Positions 8,530 to 17,185 of a DNA stretch of 64,000 nt are shown here, piece by piece. The position numbers and the translations under genes are program-made. The DNA is from a virus, in the IMG/VR virus record IMGVR_UViG_3300044997_001199, positions 62,001 to 126,000 of that record; one strand, given 5' to 3'. The first letter of the stretch is position 1. Each line of letters opens with the position of its first letter. Under the pieces are notes generated by a model. That model did no database searches. It was given only the letters and a program-made list of their open reading frames with translations, and was not told where the DNA came from.

Positions 8530-9406
8530 GATTTTTTTTCTCCAATAAAGTCGCTAACTGCATGGTATCAGTGGGGAACCGGTTTAGATCTTGGCATTGT
8601 ATTTCGTATCCACGATCCCTCAATCGTTTTTGAACAATAGCTTCACTGACAAAACACAACGAAGACCACGTAAAGTTTTTGGAATTTACAGTAAAATCAA
8701 CGATAGTATCAATCAATTCGAACTCATTGACAATATATGTTTGTGCTGCCTGCCATTCTTCTACGAAACTATTTAGATCACCTTGCAGCTCTAGTTCGCA
8801 AAAACTAATTATGCGCTCCAAGCTCGCAACAGTATCGTACAATATATCAGTGTTGGACATGATCAACCATGAATCATCGACATGCTTTGGACAATCAATG
8901 AATTCCTGTACTGACCCCGGATAGAACAAGCTGAACCATTCGCGAGCTTGCCACGGTTCTAGATCCGACCAATGTTTGCAATGAGAATTCCACTTTTTCC
9001 AATTGTCGATGTGATCGCCATACATGGCATCTAGAGACAACGGCAACCACATTTTGTAATATTTAAAAAGAAGATTTAACTCAGCAGCATGTAGGTTGGG
9101 TTGATAGACCACTATCTTGTGATCAGTTGCCCAGGAAGTCACGGTAGAAAAATATTCTAGCAACTGAGGCAATTTGAATTCACAATACGTGAGACCCGGT
9201 GTGGTAATTCCCGACGGGTTGAGGGCCTGATCCAGGAATTCTCTCAACTGATCCATGTTCATGACATGATACTCTTTGTCAAAAGAGTGCATAGATCCGT
9301 CGGGCATGATTCGTGCATTTATTTTTTGTGGATGATTGGTGTAGTTGTGTAGCACATACTCAATGGTGCTGCCAAAACTACCCGGATCATAGAACACATG
9401 TATCAA
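8522..9406 (-). CDS. Phage protein with sulfotransferase-like N-terminus
   Basis: I place the start at a TTG (9404-9406) that forms a TTGA overlap with the preceding stop and has AGGA 8 nt upstream. An in-frame ATG at 9440-9442 lies inside the neighbour and lacks a clear ribosome site. The protein then starts LIHVFYDPGSFGSTIEYVL, a glycine-containing loop like those of phage P-loop/sulfotransferase-like proteins. The remaining 275 residues are rich in Trp and Asp with no motif I can name. It overlaps the GT-B gene by 8 nt. Sulfotransferase assignment is weak. Confidence 0.6.
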   Translation of the reverse strand: MIHVFYDPGSFGSTIEYVLHNYTNHPQKINARIMPDGSMHSFDKEYHVMNMDQLREFLDQALNPSGITTPGLTYCEFKLPQLLEYFSTVTSWATDHKIVVYQPNLHAAELNLLFKYYKMWLPLSLDAMYGDHIDNWKKWNSHCKHWSDLEPWQAREWFSLFYPGSVQEFIDCPKHVDDSWLIMSNTDILYDTVASLERIISFCELELQGDLNSFVEEWQAAQTYIVNEFELIDTIVDFTVNSKNFTWSSLCFVSEAIVQKRLRDRGYEIQCQDLNRFPTDTMQLATLLEKKNHA

Positions 9407-9624
9407 GTACGAGATCCTGTGCGGCGAACAAGGTCGGCCCATGAATCTTTGGCATTTTTTCCTTGTTGCAGTTTGTTGAATTGCTGGAAAGCATAGCTCT
9501 TCCAGTTGTAAAGATCTGCTTCGTTGTACACATATCCATAATTTCGGCAGAAGTCGAGATATTTTTCGAGATCATCAAGAATGATACGAACCTTGGGGTT
9601 GGGTTGAAACTTTTGCTTGGACAA
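9403..9624 (-). CDS. Small conserved phage protein
   Basis: The 73-residue protein contains the block ILDDLEKYLDFCRNYGYVYNEADLYN, which I recall as a frequently conserved short protein of T4-like marine phages with no known role. It overlaps the next gene by 4 nt (TTGA). There are no membrane segments; it looks like a small helical cytoplasmic protein. Confidence 0.7.
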   Translation of the reverse strand: MSKQKFQPNPKVRIILDDLEKYLDFCRNYGYVYNEADLYNWKSYAFQQFNKLQQGKNAKDSWADLVRRTGSRT

Positions 9625-9636
9625 TTTATGTCTCCG

Positions 9637-10080
9637 TTAGATTACAAGAGATTGACTAGGACGAGTACTGTTGTACTCAATGGAACACCCATTTTCGTCA
9701 TCTTCACTGACTTCAATGTGAACATCGCGACCGGGATACCGCGCAGAGATTTGTATATACAAATCATCGGCAATCATTTCACAACTACGATGGTTGAGTT
9801 CTAAAAGGTTTTTACTATACAAGGATTCAAGCCAGCGTTTGAACTGGATAAATTCGATGTCTCGGTCGTTGTGCCACACACTGATTGACACCCTGAAATG
9901 AAAAATATGGCGATGAGGATGAGCAAGAAACGAAACATCGTCGGGGCCTCCGGTGGCCAGTTGAGGATCTGTTGCAGCAGCAGGATAGCAGTGTATGCCT
10001 TCCTTTTGAAAAGTCACCCAGATTTTACGCTGGGCTACTTGTTTGATACGTTCTGCAGTTTCGCGTTGGTGTTGGTTCAT
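9637..10080 (-). CDS. QueD/PTPS-like T-fold protein (second copy)
   Basis: The 147-residue protein parallels QueD in order: HPHRHIFHFRVSISV for the HGHxyxvev strand, IEFIQFKRWLESLY for the D-F-xx-L-K helix, LELNHRSCEMIADDLYIQI for LDHxxLN-PTxE, and VHIEVSEDDENGCSIEY for the terminal V-x-V-x-E-T...Y strand. I recall this family as unassigned in phages; the T-fold relation is my inference from motif order. It lies two genes from the DpdA-like gene, so it may act in deazaguanine chemistry or as an inactive partner of QueD. Confidence 0.7.
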   Translation of the reverse strand: MNQHQRETAERIKQVAQRKIWVTFQKEGIHCYPAAATDPQLATGGPDDVSFLAHPHRHIFHFRVSISVWHNDRDIEFIQFKRWLESLYSKNLLELNHRSCEMIADDLYIQISARYPGRDVHIEVSEDDENGCSIEYNSTRPSQSLVI

Positions 10081-10607
10081 TTGATTACCTTGTCGTACTT
10101 GTATTGATCCCAGGATGTGAATTGCCGACGATCCATGAGGTCATGAAGCTCATGACACCACACACCGGGATTGGTTGCCTCGAAATCTCGATCATCCAAT
10201 TTGATCACAGCATTGTATCCCAACAACCCTATGTGAGGTAATTTAACTGAGATCATGGGCACAAATCTAGGCGATTCGGTAAGACTGGTCTCGGCCAGGC
10301 CTTCCACGCAGTCAACATCAAGATCCAGAGTGCACCAATAGCCTCGTTCCAGCAGAACCTGGACCATGGACTCCCACTGATGCCAGGCCGTGTCTGCAAA
10401 TACCAACCGCGGAAAACTGTGATTGGCACCGAAATACACATGTCTGATCGGGCTGGCTGCGGCCCGATCATGTTCTCCGATCTTCCATAGGATTTTTTCT
10501 GGGTCTTGCAGCCCGATCACAAACAGTGTACGGTGCCCACGCACAGGCGAATGTTCGATTTCGTCGCCCACAAAAAATTCAACGTCATTGTGTCCTGGTC
10601 GGTTCAT
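10077..10607 (-). CDS. Conserved phage protein adjacent to the transglycosylase
   Basis: The 176-residue protein has strongly patterned blocks: HVYFGANHSF, GYWCTLDLDVDCVEGL, MISVKLPHIGLLGYNAVIKLDD and NPGVWCHELHDLMD. These look like a conserved marine T4-like phage family without known role. It overlaps the transglycosylase stop by 4 nt and the T-fold protein start by 4 nt, so all three are translationally linked. Conserved Cys, His and Asp could form a metal or catalytic site. A function in DNA modification is inferred only from position. Confidence 0.7.
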   Translation of the reverse strand: MNRPGHNDVEFFVGDEIEHSPVRGHRTLFVIGLQDPEKILWKIGEHDRAAASPIRHVYFGANHSFPRLVFADTAWHQWESMVQVLLERGYWCTLDLDVDCVEGLAETSLTESPRFVPMISVKLPHIGLLGYNAVIKLDDRDFEATNPGVWCHELHDLMDRRQFTSWDQYKYDKVIK

Positions 10608-12124
10608 ACGCTGTTTTCCAATTCATCTAGCAGTTGTTGATCAAATTCTTCATCTGGTAAATCTGTGTTGTTGGTATCAAACAGCAGATCAAACTGCGGC
10701 CTTGACGACCACACTCGTTTGCCCGTGAAGCCTCGTGTGCCTACAATTCTTTCCCATATTTTAGCATGATCATCTATGATTTGCAACGACTTTGTTCGAT
10801 CCTGCTCTGCAAACACTCGATCAATGATTCGAGCTGCATCAAGATCGGGGTCAGTGGGATGTAGCAACATATTAGGCGCTGTGCCCGAATCAAAACATCG
10901 ATTGGCTCGTTGTACCGATTCGAGGTGCATCCATACATTGTGTCCCATGAGCAAGGCGTAGCTGAACGAGTCCCACGACGTGCGACCTTCCTTGCCGATC
11001 TTGTTGAGATCACCGGGACAGTAGATACAGACATCGGAAATTTTCAATCGCGAGGAAATCGGAGAGTCTTCGAAATCGGGATGTATGAGATCCTGCCTCA
11101 CAGCATCTCCAAACGATCTTGAGTCCGTGGCATAGCGTTTGTCGTCGGCTGTGGGCGCCATCTGATAACTCCATTTGCCACGATGCGGAGTCAGGATGCT
11201 GTGATAGAGCTGGCCGTTGGCTGTGGCCAAGAACGGGCTAGCACAATCAAAACTCACAGTGAAGTTGGCGTTGTGATATTGACGCACTGCACGTTGTACC
11301 GCAGTCAAAAACACTGCCCATTCCAGGCGCGAAGTGCCCAGGAAGTGCATCCAGTCATGCACTCCGGTTTCCAACAACCCATCGTGTATCAAGGTCACTA
11401 TACGGCGCAGAACCAAGTGCGCGTCGCACATGTTCTGTCCGCCCATGCCCCAGCCATCGAAATGATTGGAGTGACGGCTGGGATCCGAAAAATGTTTCAT
11501 GGTGTCATACCAGTGATCGGCTTCGGCATGATTGCCGCCCTGCAGCACATTGAGTATCTTGGTAGAACCATGGCGATTGGCCACCCAGTAGTTGTTGTTG
11601 TATTCCGTGGCCCGCACTGCATCGTCATAACTGTGAATTCCAGATGCCGCAGCGGCCCGGGGATCACGGAAAGTCCAGGTGGGTATGTCCATGGTCATGC
11701 CGTAGGTAGCAATGCCCATCTGCCAGTCCAGGACCTGTGCTCGTCTTTTTTCTGCATCGCGGTCTGTGGGGTCAGCCCAGCGGCCTGGCCACACGCCCTT
11801 GGCAATCTGGAAACCGCCCGAATCTGCAAGTATGATCGAGCTGGGATCTCGATTGCGTATCATGTCTTCTTTGGGATCGGCCTTGGCAAGGTCGAGATTG
11901 GCATGTCCAGCCGAATACAGGCTCCAGCGATAAGGAAACAGACTCTGCTGCGGATTCAACCAGTTCATGGACTCCATGTCGGGTATGCCCGCGGGCATGC
12001 GCGCCGATTCCACATAGGCAGCGGTGCGCTGACGACCTATGTAACTGGAATAAAACGAACTGATCGCAGGTAGAAAAATCGCGTAGTCATTCTGTTTGGC
12101 AGCGAGATTGTCTTGTTTAGGCAC
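10604..12124 (-). CDS. dpdA: TGT-superfamily 7-deazaguanine transglycosylase (DpdA-like)
   Basis: TGT enzymes exchange guanine for a 7-deazaguanine; phage DpdA does this in DNA. The 506-residue protein has the TGT signature ILADSGGFQIAKG with D101, LNVLQGG near 191-197, GWGMGGQ as the glycine-rich block, and FTVSFDCASPF with D293 where the TGT nucleophile aspartate lies. It is longer than bacterial TGT (about 375). The start is a GTG (12122-12124) overlapping a 48-aa gene. Company with queE, queD and folE supports DNA rather than tRNA modification. The C-terminal zinc site of TGT is not obvious. Confidence 0.85.
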   Translation of the reverse strand: MPKQDNLAAKQNDYAIFLPAISSFYSSYIGRQRTAAYVESARMPAGIPDMESMNWLNPQQSLFPYRWSLYSAGHANLDLAKADPKEDMIRNRDPSSIILADSGGFQIAKGVWPGRWADPTDRDAEKRRAQVLDWQMGIATYGMTMDIPTWTFRDPRAAAASGIHSYDDAVRATEYNNNYWVANRHGSTKILNVLQGGNHAEADHWYDTMKHFSDPSRHSNHFDGWGMGGQNMCDAHLVLRRIVTLIHDGLLETGVHDWMHFLGTSRLEWAVFLTAVQRAVRQYHNANFTVSFDCASPFLATANGQLYHSILTPHRGKWSYQMAPTADDKRYATDSRSFGDAVRQDLIHPDFEDSPISSRLKISDVCIYCPGDLNKIGKEGRTSWDSFSYALLMGHNVWMHLESVQRANRCFDSGTAPNMLLHPTDPDLDAARIIDRVFAEQDRTKSLQIIDDHAKIWERIVGTRGFTGKRVWSSRPQFDLLFDTNNTDLPDEEFDQQLLDELENSV

Positions 12125-12263
12125 TGATATCTCTTCGGCTAAGATGGTTCAAGATCTCAAATTGTTCCCAGGCCGCCTGCAGAGCGGGATTGTCACGCAT
12201 GCCCTGTTCTCTTTGATGGTCCTTGTGCATGCGTTGCAATGAGTTTTTTAACGAGTCAATCAT
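12117..12263 (-). CDS. Small 48-residue protein between gp45 and the transglycosylase
   Basis: Reading the gap gives an ATG ORF of 48 codons: it starts MIDSLKNSLQRMHKDHQ and ends NHLSRRDISA. The ATG shares one base with the gp45 stop (TAATG) and the stop lies inside the transglycosylase start, the tight packing of real genes here. It is charged and helical, with no membrane segment. Function unknown. Confidence 0.65.
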   Translation of the reverse strand: MIDSLKNSLQRMHKDHQREQGMRDNPALQAAWEQFEILNHLSRRDISA

Positions 12264-12985
12264 TATTTGCTCTGTGCCGGAAGAGTATAGTGGTACACCG
12301 CGATGCCAGAGTCCACGGTGATCTGAGCTGCACCTTCGTCAGAAATGCGCATAGTCTTGTCACCGGTCAGAGACAGGATACTGAGAACCTGCGCAACTGG
12401 CCATGACCAGGTTCGCCGCAGCGTTCCCTCGACACTGGGCTGGAACACAAAATTGCCAGCATGCGTGGAATGATCGCCAAAGTAGAATTTTAGATCACCG
12501 TTCTCGGTACGTGCCTGGAACGTGGGTTCTTCGGCATTGGCCTGTGCCTGCATGCGCAGACGTTGTATCGCGGCCACTGTGGGTTCAAACTCCAGGTGCC
12601 AGTTGGCTCCTTTGAACCGTGCGGTCTTGAGTTTTTCGTTGACGATTTCGGCAGCCATGAAACGATAACTGTTGCGGAAGTCACCGGCAGCATTGCGAAA
12701 GTTTACTCCATCGGGCACACCTGTGTCCTTGCGGGTGAGAGTGAGTTCTGCATCCTCGCGATATTCAGGCAAGTTCAACAGGATCTTGAGTTTGTTGAGA
12801 TTCGGCATGCCAAATGTGCCGATGAATTCGGGCACAGGATTCTTGAATTCTCCTTGTACTACCACTGACACATCTTCGGCTAAACCGTTGATCTGTGTTC
12901 TGCTATCATCACCTATGATTTTTACTAGATCAATACAGCCCAGATCGTGGGTATGTTCCACTAGATCTAACAGATAATCACGCAT
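12263..12985 (-). CDS. 45: DNA polymerase sliding clamp (T4 gp45-like)
   Basis: In T4 the gp45 trimer tethers the polymerase and also activates late transcription. This 240-residue protein has the size of gp45 (228). It contains ISDEGAAQITVDSG, GVNFRNAAGDFRNSYRFM and FGMPNLNKLKILLNLPEY, blocks shared with clamps of T4-like cyanophages as I recall them. Its place near gp43 matches the replication cluster. GGAG lies before the ATG, and the upstream spacer holds a TATAAT-like hexamer. Because T4 late promoters need gp45, it could serve the TAAATAC boxes in this window. Confidence 0.85.
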   Translation of the reverse strand: MRDYLLDLVEHTHDLGCIDLVKIIGDDSRTQINGLAEDVSVVVQGEFKNPVPEFIGTFGMPNLNKLKILLNLPEYREDAELTLTRKDTGVPDGVNFRNAAGDFRNSYRFMAAEIVNEKLKTARFKGANWHLEFEPTVAAIQRLRMQAQANAEEPTFQARTENGDLKFYFGDHSTHAGNFVFQPSVEGTLRRTWSWPVAQVLSILSLTGDKTMRISDEGAAQITVDSGIAVYHYTLPAQSK

Positions 12986-13023
12986 TGCATTCTCCTATGA
13001 CATTGTGTAGTATTATACATAGT

Positions 13024-13983
13024 TTATTTAGACTTGGGTATGATTTTGGCCAAAGTTTGTGCACCTCGCATGCTGGCCATTGTTCCGGGGCGGCGCAGTT
13101 CCAGCCAAGCACAGTCTGCACTGCCGTGATAGTGTTCCAGTACCTCGTAGCCTTGCAGTTGTGCCTGATCTCTTACCCGACTGCCCGGGGTGTAACACAT
13201 GAACGAGCGTTCGGCCAGGCCGGCGCCATGTACCCAGTCGCAGTCATTCAAGGTCATCAGCAGGATGCCCCCGGGTCTCAGATGCTGCCAGATTTCCCGG
13301 AGATAGCGTTCGATCAGCTCGATGGGGCGGAAGTTGAAAAAATTATAGGCAAACACATAGCCAAATTGTTCGCTGGGCAACTGAGACAATATGGCCTGAT
13401 CGCTGCGGTCATCGATCACATAGCATCGCATGCGTCGTTGATATTCTGCAGGAAATCTTTCTTGTGACGGTTTCAGTAGATCAGGGTGCTGATCCACCAC
13501 ATAGAGAGGATCAAGCGCGACGAGATGGTCAATCCAGGGTTCCGCTCCGGGACGTATGATCATGCCGGGCACTCGCCAGTCCGAGTATGTCAGGATCTTT
13601 GCATGCAACCGGTCACGATCTGCGAGCTCGATGTCAAGGCGACGTGACAGTATGTAATCGACGGTTTCGTACTTCATTTCGTCTGTAAACAAACGACGGC
13701 TGCGTTCGTAATAGATTGGTTGTTGTTGTTCGATCAGTTCATCCACGGCCCGACGCAGGTAAGAAACACTGTGGCAGAAGTTTTCCATTGCATCGGTCAG
13801 AACTTGTTGCGCGCCGATCACACGACTGTTGTTTTTTTTAAAACGTACATGCGGGTTTTCTGTGGCCGCATGTACCACTCCGCTCAGCATGTGTTGTAGA
13901 TGTGCCGACACCGACACCAAATCTATGGCGTCGAGTTCGTTGCGATAGCGCACTAGATCGCTGAGTGGTGGTGCTGGTTTCAT
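13024..13983 (-). CDS. SAM-dependent methyltransferase-like protein
   Basis: The 319-residue protein has a helical N-terminal half (to about 120) and a Rossmann-like C-terminal half: DHLVALDPLYVVDQH, RCYVIDDRSDQAIL, FGYVFAYNFFNFRPIELIERYLREIWQHLRPGGILLMTLNDCDW. The last block is the typical methyltransferase motif V/VI region (LRPGGxLxxxxND). The glycine loop of motif I is degenerate. It overlaps the polymerase stop by 4 nt (ATGA). Substrate unknown. Confidence 0.72.
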   Translation of the reverse strand: MKPAPPLSDLVRYRNELDAIDLVSVSAHLQHMLSGVVHAATENPHVRFKKNNSRVIGAQQVLTDAMENFCHSVSYLRRAVDELIEQQQPIYYERSRRLFTDEMKYETVDYILSRRLDIELADRDRLHAKILTYSDWRVPGMIIRPGAEPWIDHLVALDPLYVVDQHPDLLKPSQERFPAEYQRRMRCYVIDDRSDQAILSQLPSEQFGYVFAYNFFNFRPIELIERYLREIWQHLRPGGILLMTLNDCDWVHGAGLAERSFMCYTPGSRVRDQAQLQGYEVLEHYHGSADCAWLELRRPGTMASMRGAQTLAKIIPKSK

Positions 13984-16640
13984 GACCAGTCAAACAGAGC
14001 CTGAAAAGTGTTGGTGGTGTCGGTGGCCGACGCTAGATCCCATGACAGCACTCCCAAGAGATTGTCGACCTTGCCATCGATCACAGTGCTTTCCATTTTG
14101 GCATCGTCAAACGGCAACTCACGGAACCACAGTGGCAAGTGCAATTCGTCTGTGGGATAGGCGATAGAAGTCCAGCCCAGGGGATTGGCCCGGATTTTGC
14201 ACACAATAACTTTCATGCCATCAACGATCTGCATGGAATGGTTGTCGGAATTCATGCGTCTCAGGGCATTCCAGTTCAAGGCCGCTCGCACGTGCCCGGG
14301 CATGTTGGCACGGCCTTCGCGTTCTTCCTTTTTTTGATATCGAGTGAGATTGTTCACCCGCTTGGGACTGCCCTTTTCCCAACCCGGACGCTCACTGAAC
14401 TGATACTTGAATTCACGTATGCGCTCGACTGTCTGCTCTCGACTGGACCCCTGTAGCACCCCATCCAAGATTTCACTGAGAAATTCTTGAATGACCTTGG
14501 GTGTGTCTGATCGTTTGAGATCCAGCCCCATGGCCTTGACCTTGCCCGGCTTGCCATTGACATCGTATCGACGTCCTTCTTTGTCGTAGTAGAGCACAGC
14601 ATAGCGTTTCTTGGTAATGAACAAACCGCGGGTGGCCACGATTTCCCTGCCGCCGCGTATGACATCACCGCGACTCCTTGGACAATGAAATGCGCGTTCC
14701 ATAAACTGCGGAAAACTGGCATTGACCTGTTCGGCGATACTGTCGTAGAGCTGCACAGCAATTTCTTTTGACCATTCCATGCCGCCGGCATCCACTTCTG
14801 TCTGTACCGCAGGCCAGGCCGAGAAGTAACAGGAGTCTGTATCACCGTAGATGATGGCCTCTCCCACGTGATTATAGTGGCCTGTGATGCATTCGTTGAC
14901 GTAGGCGTCCATGTGTTGGGCAATGGCTCGACCCGTGAGTGTGGTGCTTTGTCCGATGCGCTTGTCAAAGAACCTACAGCCAGGATTGAGAATGGCTCCG
15001 TACAAACTGTTGAGATTGATCTTCTTGACCAGCTGTCGCTTGTCCCAGTATTCTTCGTCTTCTTTGGTAGTACACTCCCGTAGCCGGGCCTGCATGTCTT
15101 TGCGCTCGGCATGCCAACGGGCCAGCAAGCCCGGTATGATGGCTTCGGTTTCGTAGGTAAACACCGTGCCATTGGCAGTGAGTATCCAGGGACGATTGGA
15201 ATCAAATATCATGCGCCAGATTTCGGCGGCCGAGTGCACGGATTCTTCGCCCGACGCCCAATCAATGGTGATTTCAGTACCGCGCTGTTGTTCCATCACA
15301 GCAGTGTATTCCAGAGTACCAAACAATCCTTCCCAGGCCGCAGCAAAACTGGCACCAGATCTCTGCTTTTCGGAGATGTATCTGTCGGTCATGATCGGGC
15401 GTAGCTGTGCCACAATGGTTTCTGGACCCATGTTCAACGCACGAATAGTGGATGGATACAGACTGTTGATGTCTATGTTGGCCACCCAGTCGTGCATGCC
15501 CTTTTTGGGATAGGCCACATAGGCACCCGCGGCCTGTGTGTCCTCATCTGTGAGACGTTCATGCCGTGCAGGAACTACCAGGCCACGCTCGTGCGCTTCG
15601 TTGATGATGGCCTGTTCGGTCACGGCTACGGCTCCCATGGTGGTGGGTAGCAGCACGGTGTTTTCATGCGCCAGGGTGTTGGCCAGGTCCAGAAACCTTA
15701 GTTTTTTGTCGATCGCTGCCAGTAACTGCACGTCTTGGCGGTTGTACTCGATAAATGTACGCCAGTTTTGATTGTACAGTTGGTCCAGAGTACCTTCAAA
15801 CGCAGTTTTTGATCCCAGTTCTTCATACTCGCCGATGGCATCCAAGCTGTAACTGTGCCGCTCTTCGTAGGTGTACTTGCGGTAGAGTTGCATGTAGTCT
15901 ATGTGAACTCGACCCGTGAGATCAAATGTTAGATTTTCAGCACCAAATCGTTCAAAGGTTCGCTGCTTGGGCAATTGATTCCAGAGACAGAATCTTCGAG
16001 TATCATCTTTGCTCAGCACTCGAGTGGTACGCATCACGGTATAGGGGATATCGTAACCCTCGGAGTTCCAGCCTGACAGCACATCGGCGTCTTCGATGAG
16101 ATTGAGAAACGTGTCCAGGAGATCTCGTTCTTCCCAGAACACAAAGCAATTAGGGAATTCCGCTGAGATCTCCTGAGCAGTCCTTTCGCTCATATGTCTG
16201 GGCAGACGTACCAAGGTTACCAGTTGATCCAACCAATCCAGGTAGACCGATATGGCTGTGATGGGGTTGAATGGGTCCTCGGGGCGGCTGAATCCGCGCT
16301 CGGGGTCAAAGTCCACTTCGATGTCAAAGAACACAGTGTGCAAGCGCGGCGCATCCTGGCCTCGGTAGTTTTCTTCTAGACATCGAAATACCGGATTGAT
16401 ATCGCTTTCGTACAAGGATTTGCTGCTTTGTATTTTAAGCTCTTTGCGGAACTCCTTGGAATTTCGAGTGGAGAACCTTGACACCGGCGTACCGTAGATT
16501 GTCCGGAACTTACCACGAGGGTCATCGTAGTAGAATCTATACTCTGCAGGGTATTCTTTATATTCTCTAAGTCCGTTGCGCCTTTCCACAACGTGAATAC
16601 GATCGCGTTCGCGATCAAACAGTGCATCGATATATGACAA
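13980..16640 (-). CDS. 43: Family B DNA polymerase (T4 gp43-like)
   Basis: This is the replicative polymerase, 886 residues (T4 gp43 has 898). The 3'-5' exonuclease motifs are FFDIEVD (D106, E108), GWNSEGYDIPY (about 190-200) and YNRQDV (Y299, D303). Polymerase motifs: A, DINSLYPS at 390-397; B, KKINLNSLYG at 539-548; C, YGDTDS at 598-603. All catalytic acids are present. The start appears to be TTG (16638-16640) with AGGAG about 9 nt upstream. A TAAATAC box lies about 70 nt upstream. Confidence 0.97.
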   Translation of the reverse strand: MSYIDALFDRERDRIHVVERRNGLREYKEYPAEYRFYYDDPRGKFRTIYGTPVSRFSTRNSKEFRKELKIQSSKSLYESDINPVFRCLEENYRGQDAPRLHTVFFDIEVDFDPERGFSRPEDPFNPITAISVYLDWLDQLVTLVRLPRHMSERTAQEISAEFPNCFVFWEERDLLDTFLNLIEDADVLSGWNSEGYDIPYTVMRTTRVLSKDDTRRFCLWNQLPKQRTFERFGAENLTFDLTGRVHIDYMQLYRKYTYEERHSYSLDAIGEYEELGSKTAFEGTLDQLYNQNWRTFIEYNRQDVQLLAAIDKKLRFLDLANTLAHENTVLLPTTMGAVAVTEQAIINEAHERGLVVPARHERLTDEDTQAAGAYVAYPKKGMHDWVANIDINSLYPSTIRALNMGPETIVAQLRPIMTDRYISEKQRSGASFAAAWEGLFGTLEYTAVMEQQRGTEITIDWASGEESVHSAAEIWRMIFDSNRPWILTANGTVFTYETEAIIPGLLARWHAERKDMQARLRECTTKEDEEYWDKRQLVKKINLNSLYGAILNPGCRFFDKRIGQSTTLTGRAIAQHMDAYVNECITGHYNHVGEAIIYGDTDSCYFSAWPAVQTEVDAGGMEWSKEIAVQLYDSIAEQVNASFPQFMERAFHCPRSRGDVIRGGREIVATRGLFITKKRYAVLYYDKEGRRYDVNGKPGKVKAMGLDLKRSDTPKVIQEFLSEILDGVLQGSSREQTVERIREFKYQFSERPGWEKGSPKRVNNLTRYQKKEEREGRANMPGHVRAALNWNALRRMNSDNHSMQIVDGMKVIVCKIRANPLGWTSIAYPTDELHLPLWFRELPFDDAKMESTVIDGKVDNLLGVLSWDLASATDTTNTFQALFDWS

Positions 16641-16712
16641 ATCAGACTCCTGGCAGTTTATGGCCTGCGCAACCTTTTTGCATGCTCGTGAGTGAGCGAC
16701 TCGGTGATGTAT

Positions 16713-16973
16713 TTAGAGAGTTTTACCAACAGTGGTCAGTATCGTTTCCAACAGTGCGTGATCCTGCTGTTCACGACTAAATTCAGACTTGTGCGCCAGT
16801 CGTATGGCCTTTTTGAGGACCGTGGGCTTGATGCCCAGCTCCTCGGCCACGGCCTTGACAGTGTCGGTCAGCCCGCCGTTGAGAGTTTCCACTTCGTGCA
16901 TGACCTGCATGCCTTCGTTGATTACCTGAGTGAGTTTGGCCTTTTGTTCTGCCGAAAAATTAATGTCGTCCAT
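16713..16973 (-). CDS. dsDNA-binding protein, DsbA-like
   Basis: The 86-residue protein has block LNGGLTDTVKAVAEELGIKPTVLKKAIRLAHKS. It fits the T4 DsbA family of small helical double-strand DNA-binding proteins reported to affect late transcription; in T4-like cyanophages a similar ORF is annotated so, as I recall. The ATG has GGAGG 5 nt upstream, and a near-consensus sigma70 promoter lies at 17000-17028. It is followed by the polymerase gene. Confidence 0.75.
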   Translation of the reverse strand: MDDINFSAEQKAKLTQVINEGMQVMHEVETLNGGLTDTVKAVAEELGIKPTVLKKAIRLAHKSEFSREQQDHALLETILTTVGKTL

Positions 16974-16990
16974 GATACCTCCGTTGAATG

Positions 16991-17185
16991 TTACTGGTCA
17001 TTGTAAACTAGTGCCTTGGTATTGTCAACAATAATGACGCTCATTTTTGATCTAGAGGTGGCGAAACCTTTGATCAACACAGCAGCCGCGCACACGGCCC
17101 CAAGGTATGTTCAATGTGGTGAGTATGGAACCCGCGGAAGATCGCGTCCATCATCGTCGGGCAACACAGGATACGGGTATTCCAT
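16991..17185 (-). pseudogene. Small membrane-type ORF broken by an in-frame TGA
   Basis: An ATG overlapping the preceding stop (TGATG at 17185) opens a frame of 64 codons before TAA, interrupted once by TGA at codon 25 (17111-17113). The first part reads MEYPYPVLPDDDGRDLPR. The part after TGA has a hydrophobic segment TYLGAVCAAAVLIKGFA, then a polar tail ending KALVYNDQ. The same frame on both sides and the membrane-like second half suggest a real small gene hit by a nonsense change, or readthrough. TGA is a normal stop elsewhere here. Chance remains possible for so short a frame. Confidence 0.35.
17000..17028 (-). promoter_or_regulatory. Near-consensus sigma70 promoter before DsbA-like gene
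   Basis: TTGACA (17023-17028), exact 17-bp spacer, TACAAT (17000-17005). The ATG of the DsbA-like gene is about 20 nt after the expected start site. This is the best host-type promoter in the window and probably drives early expression of the DsbA-like and polymerase genes. Confidence 0.7.

Noticed and set aside
11183-12073. Long plus-strand open frame opposite the transglycosylase gene
   Set aside because: Antisense to a gene with clear TGT motifs; no ribosome site, no recognisable family.
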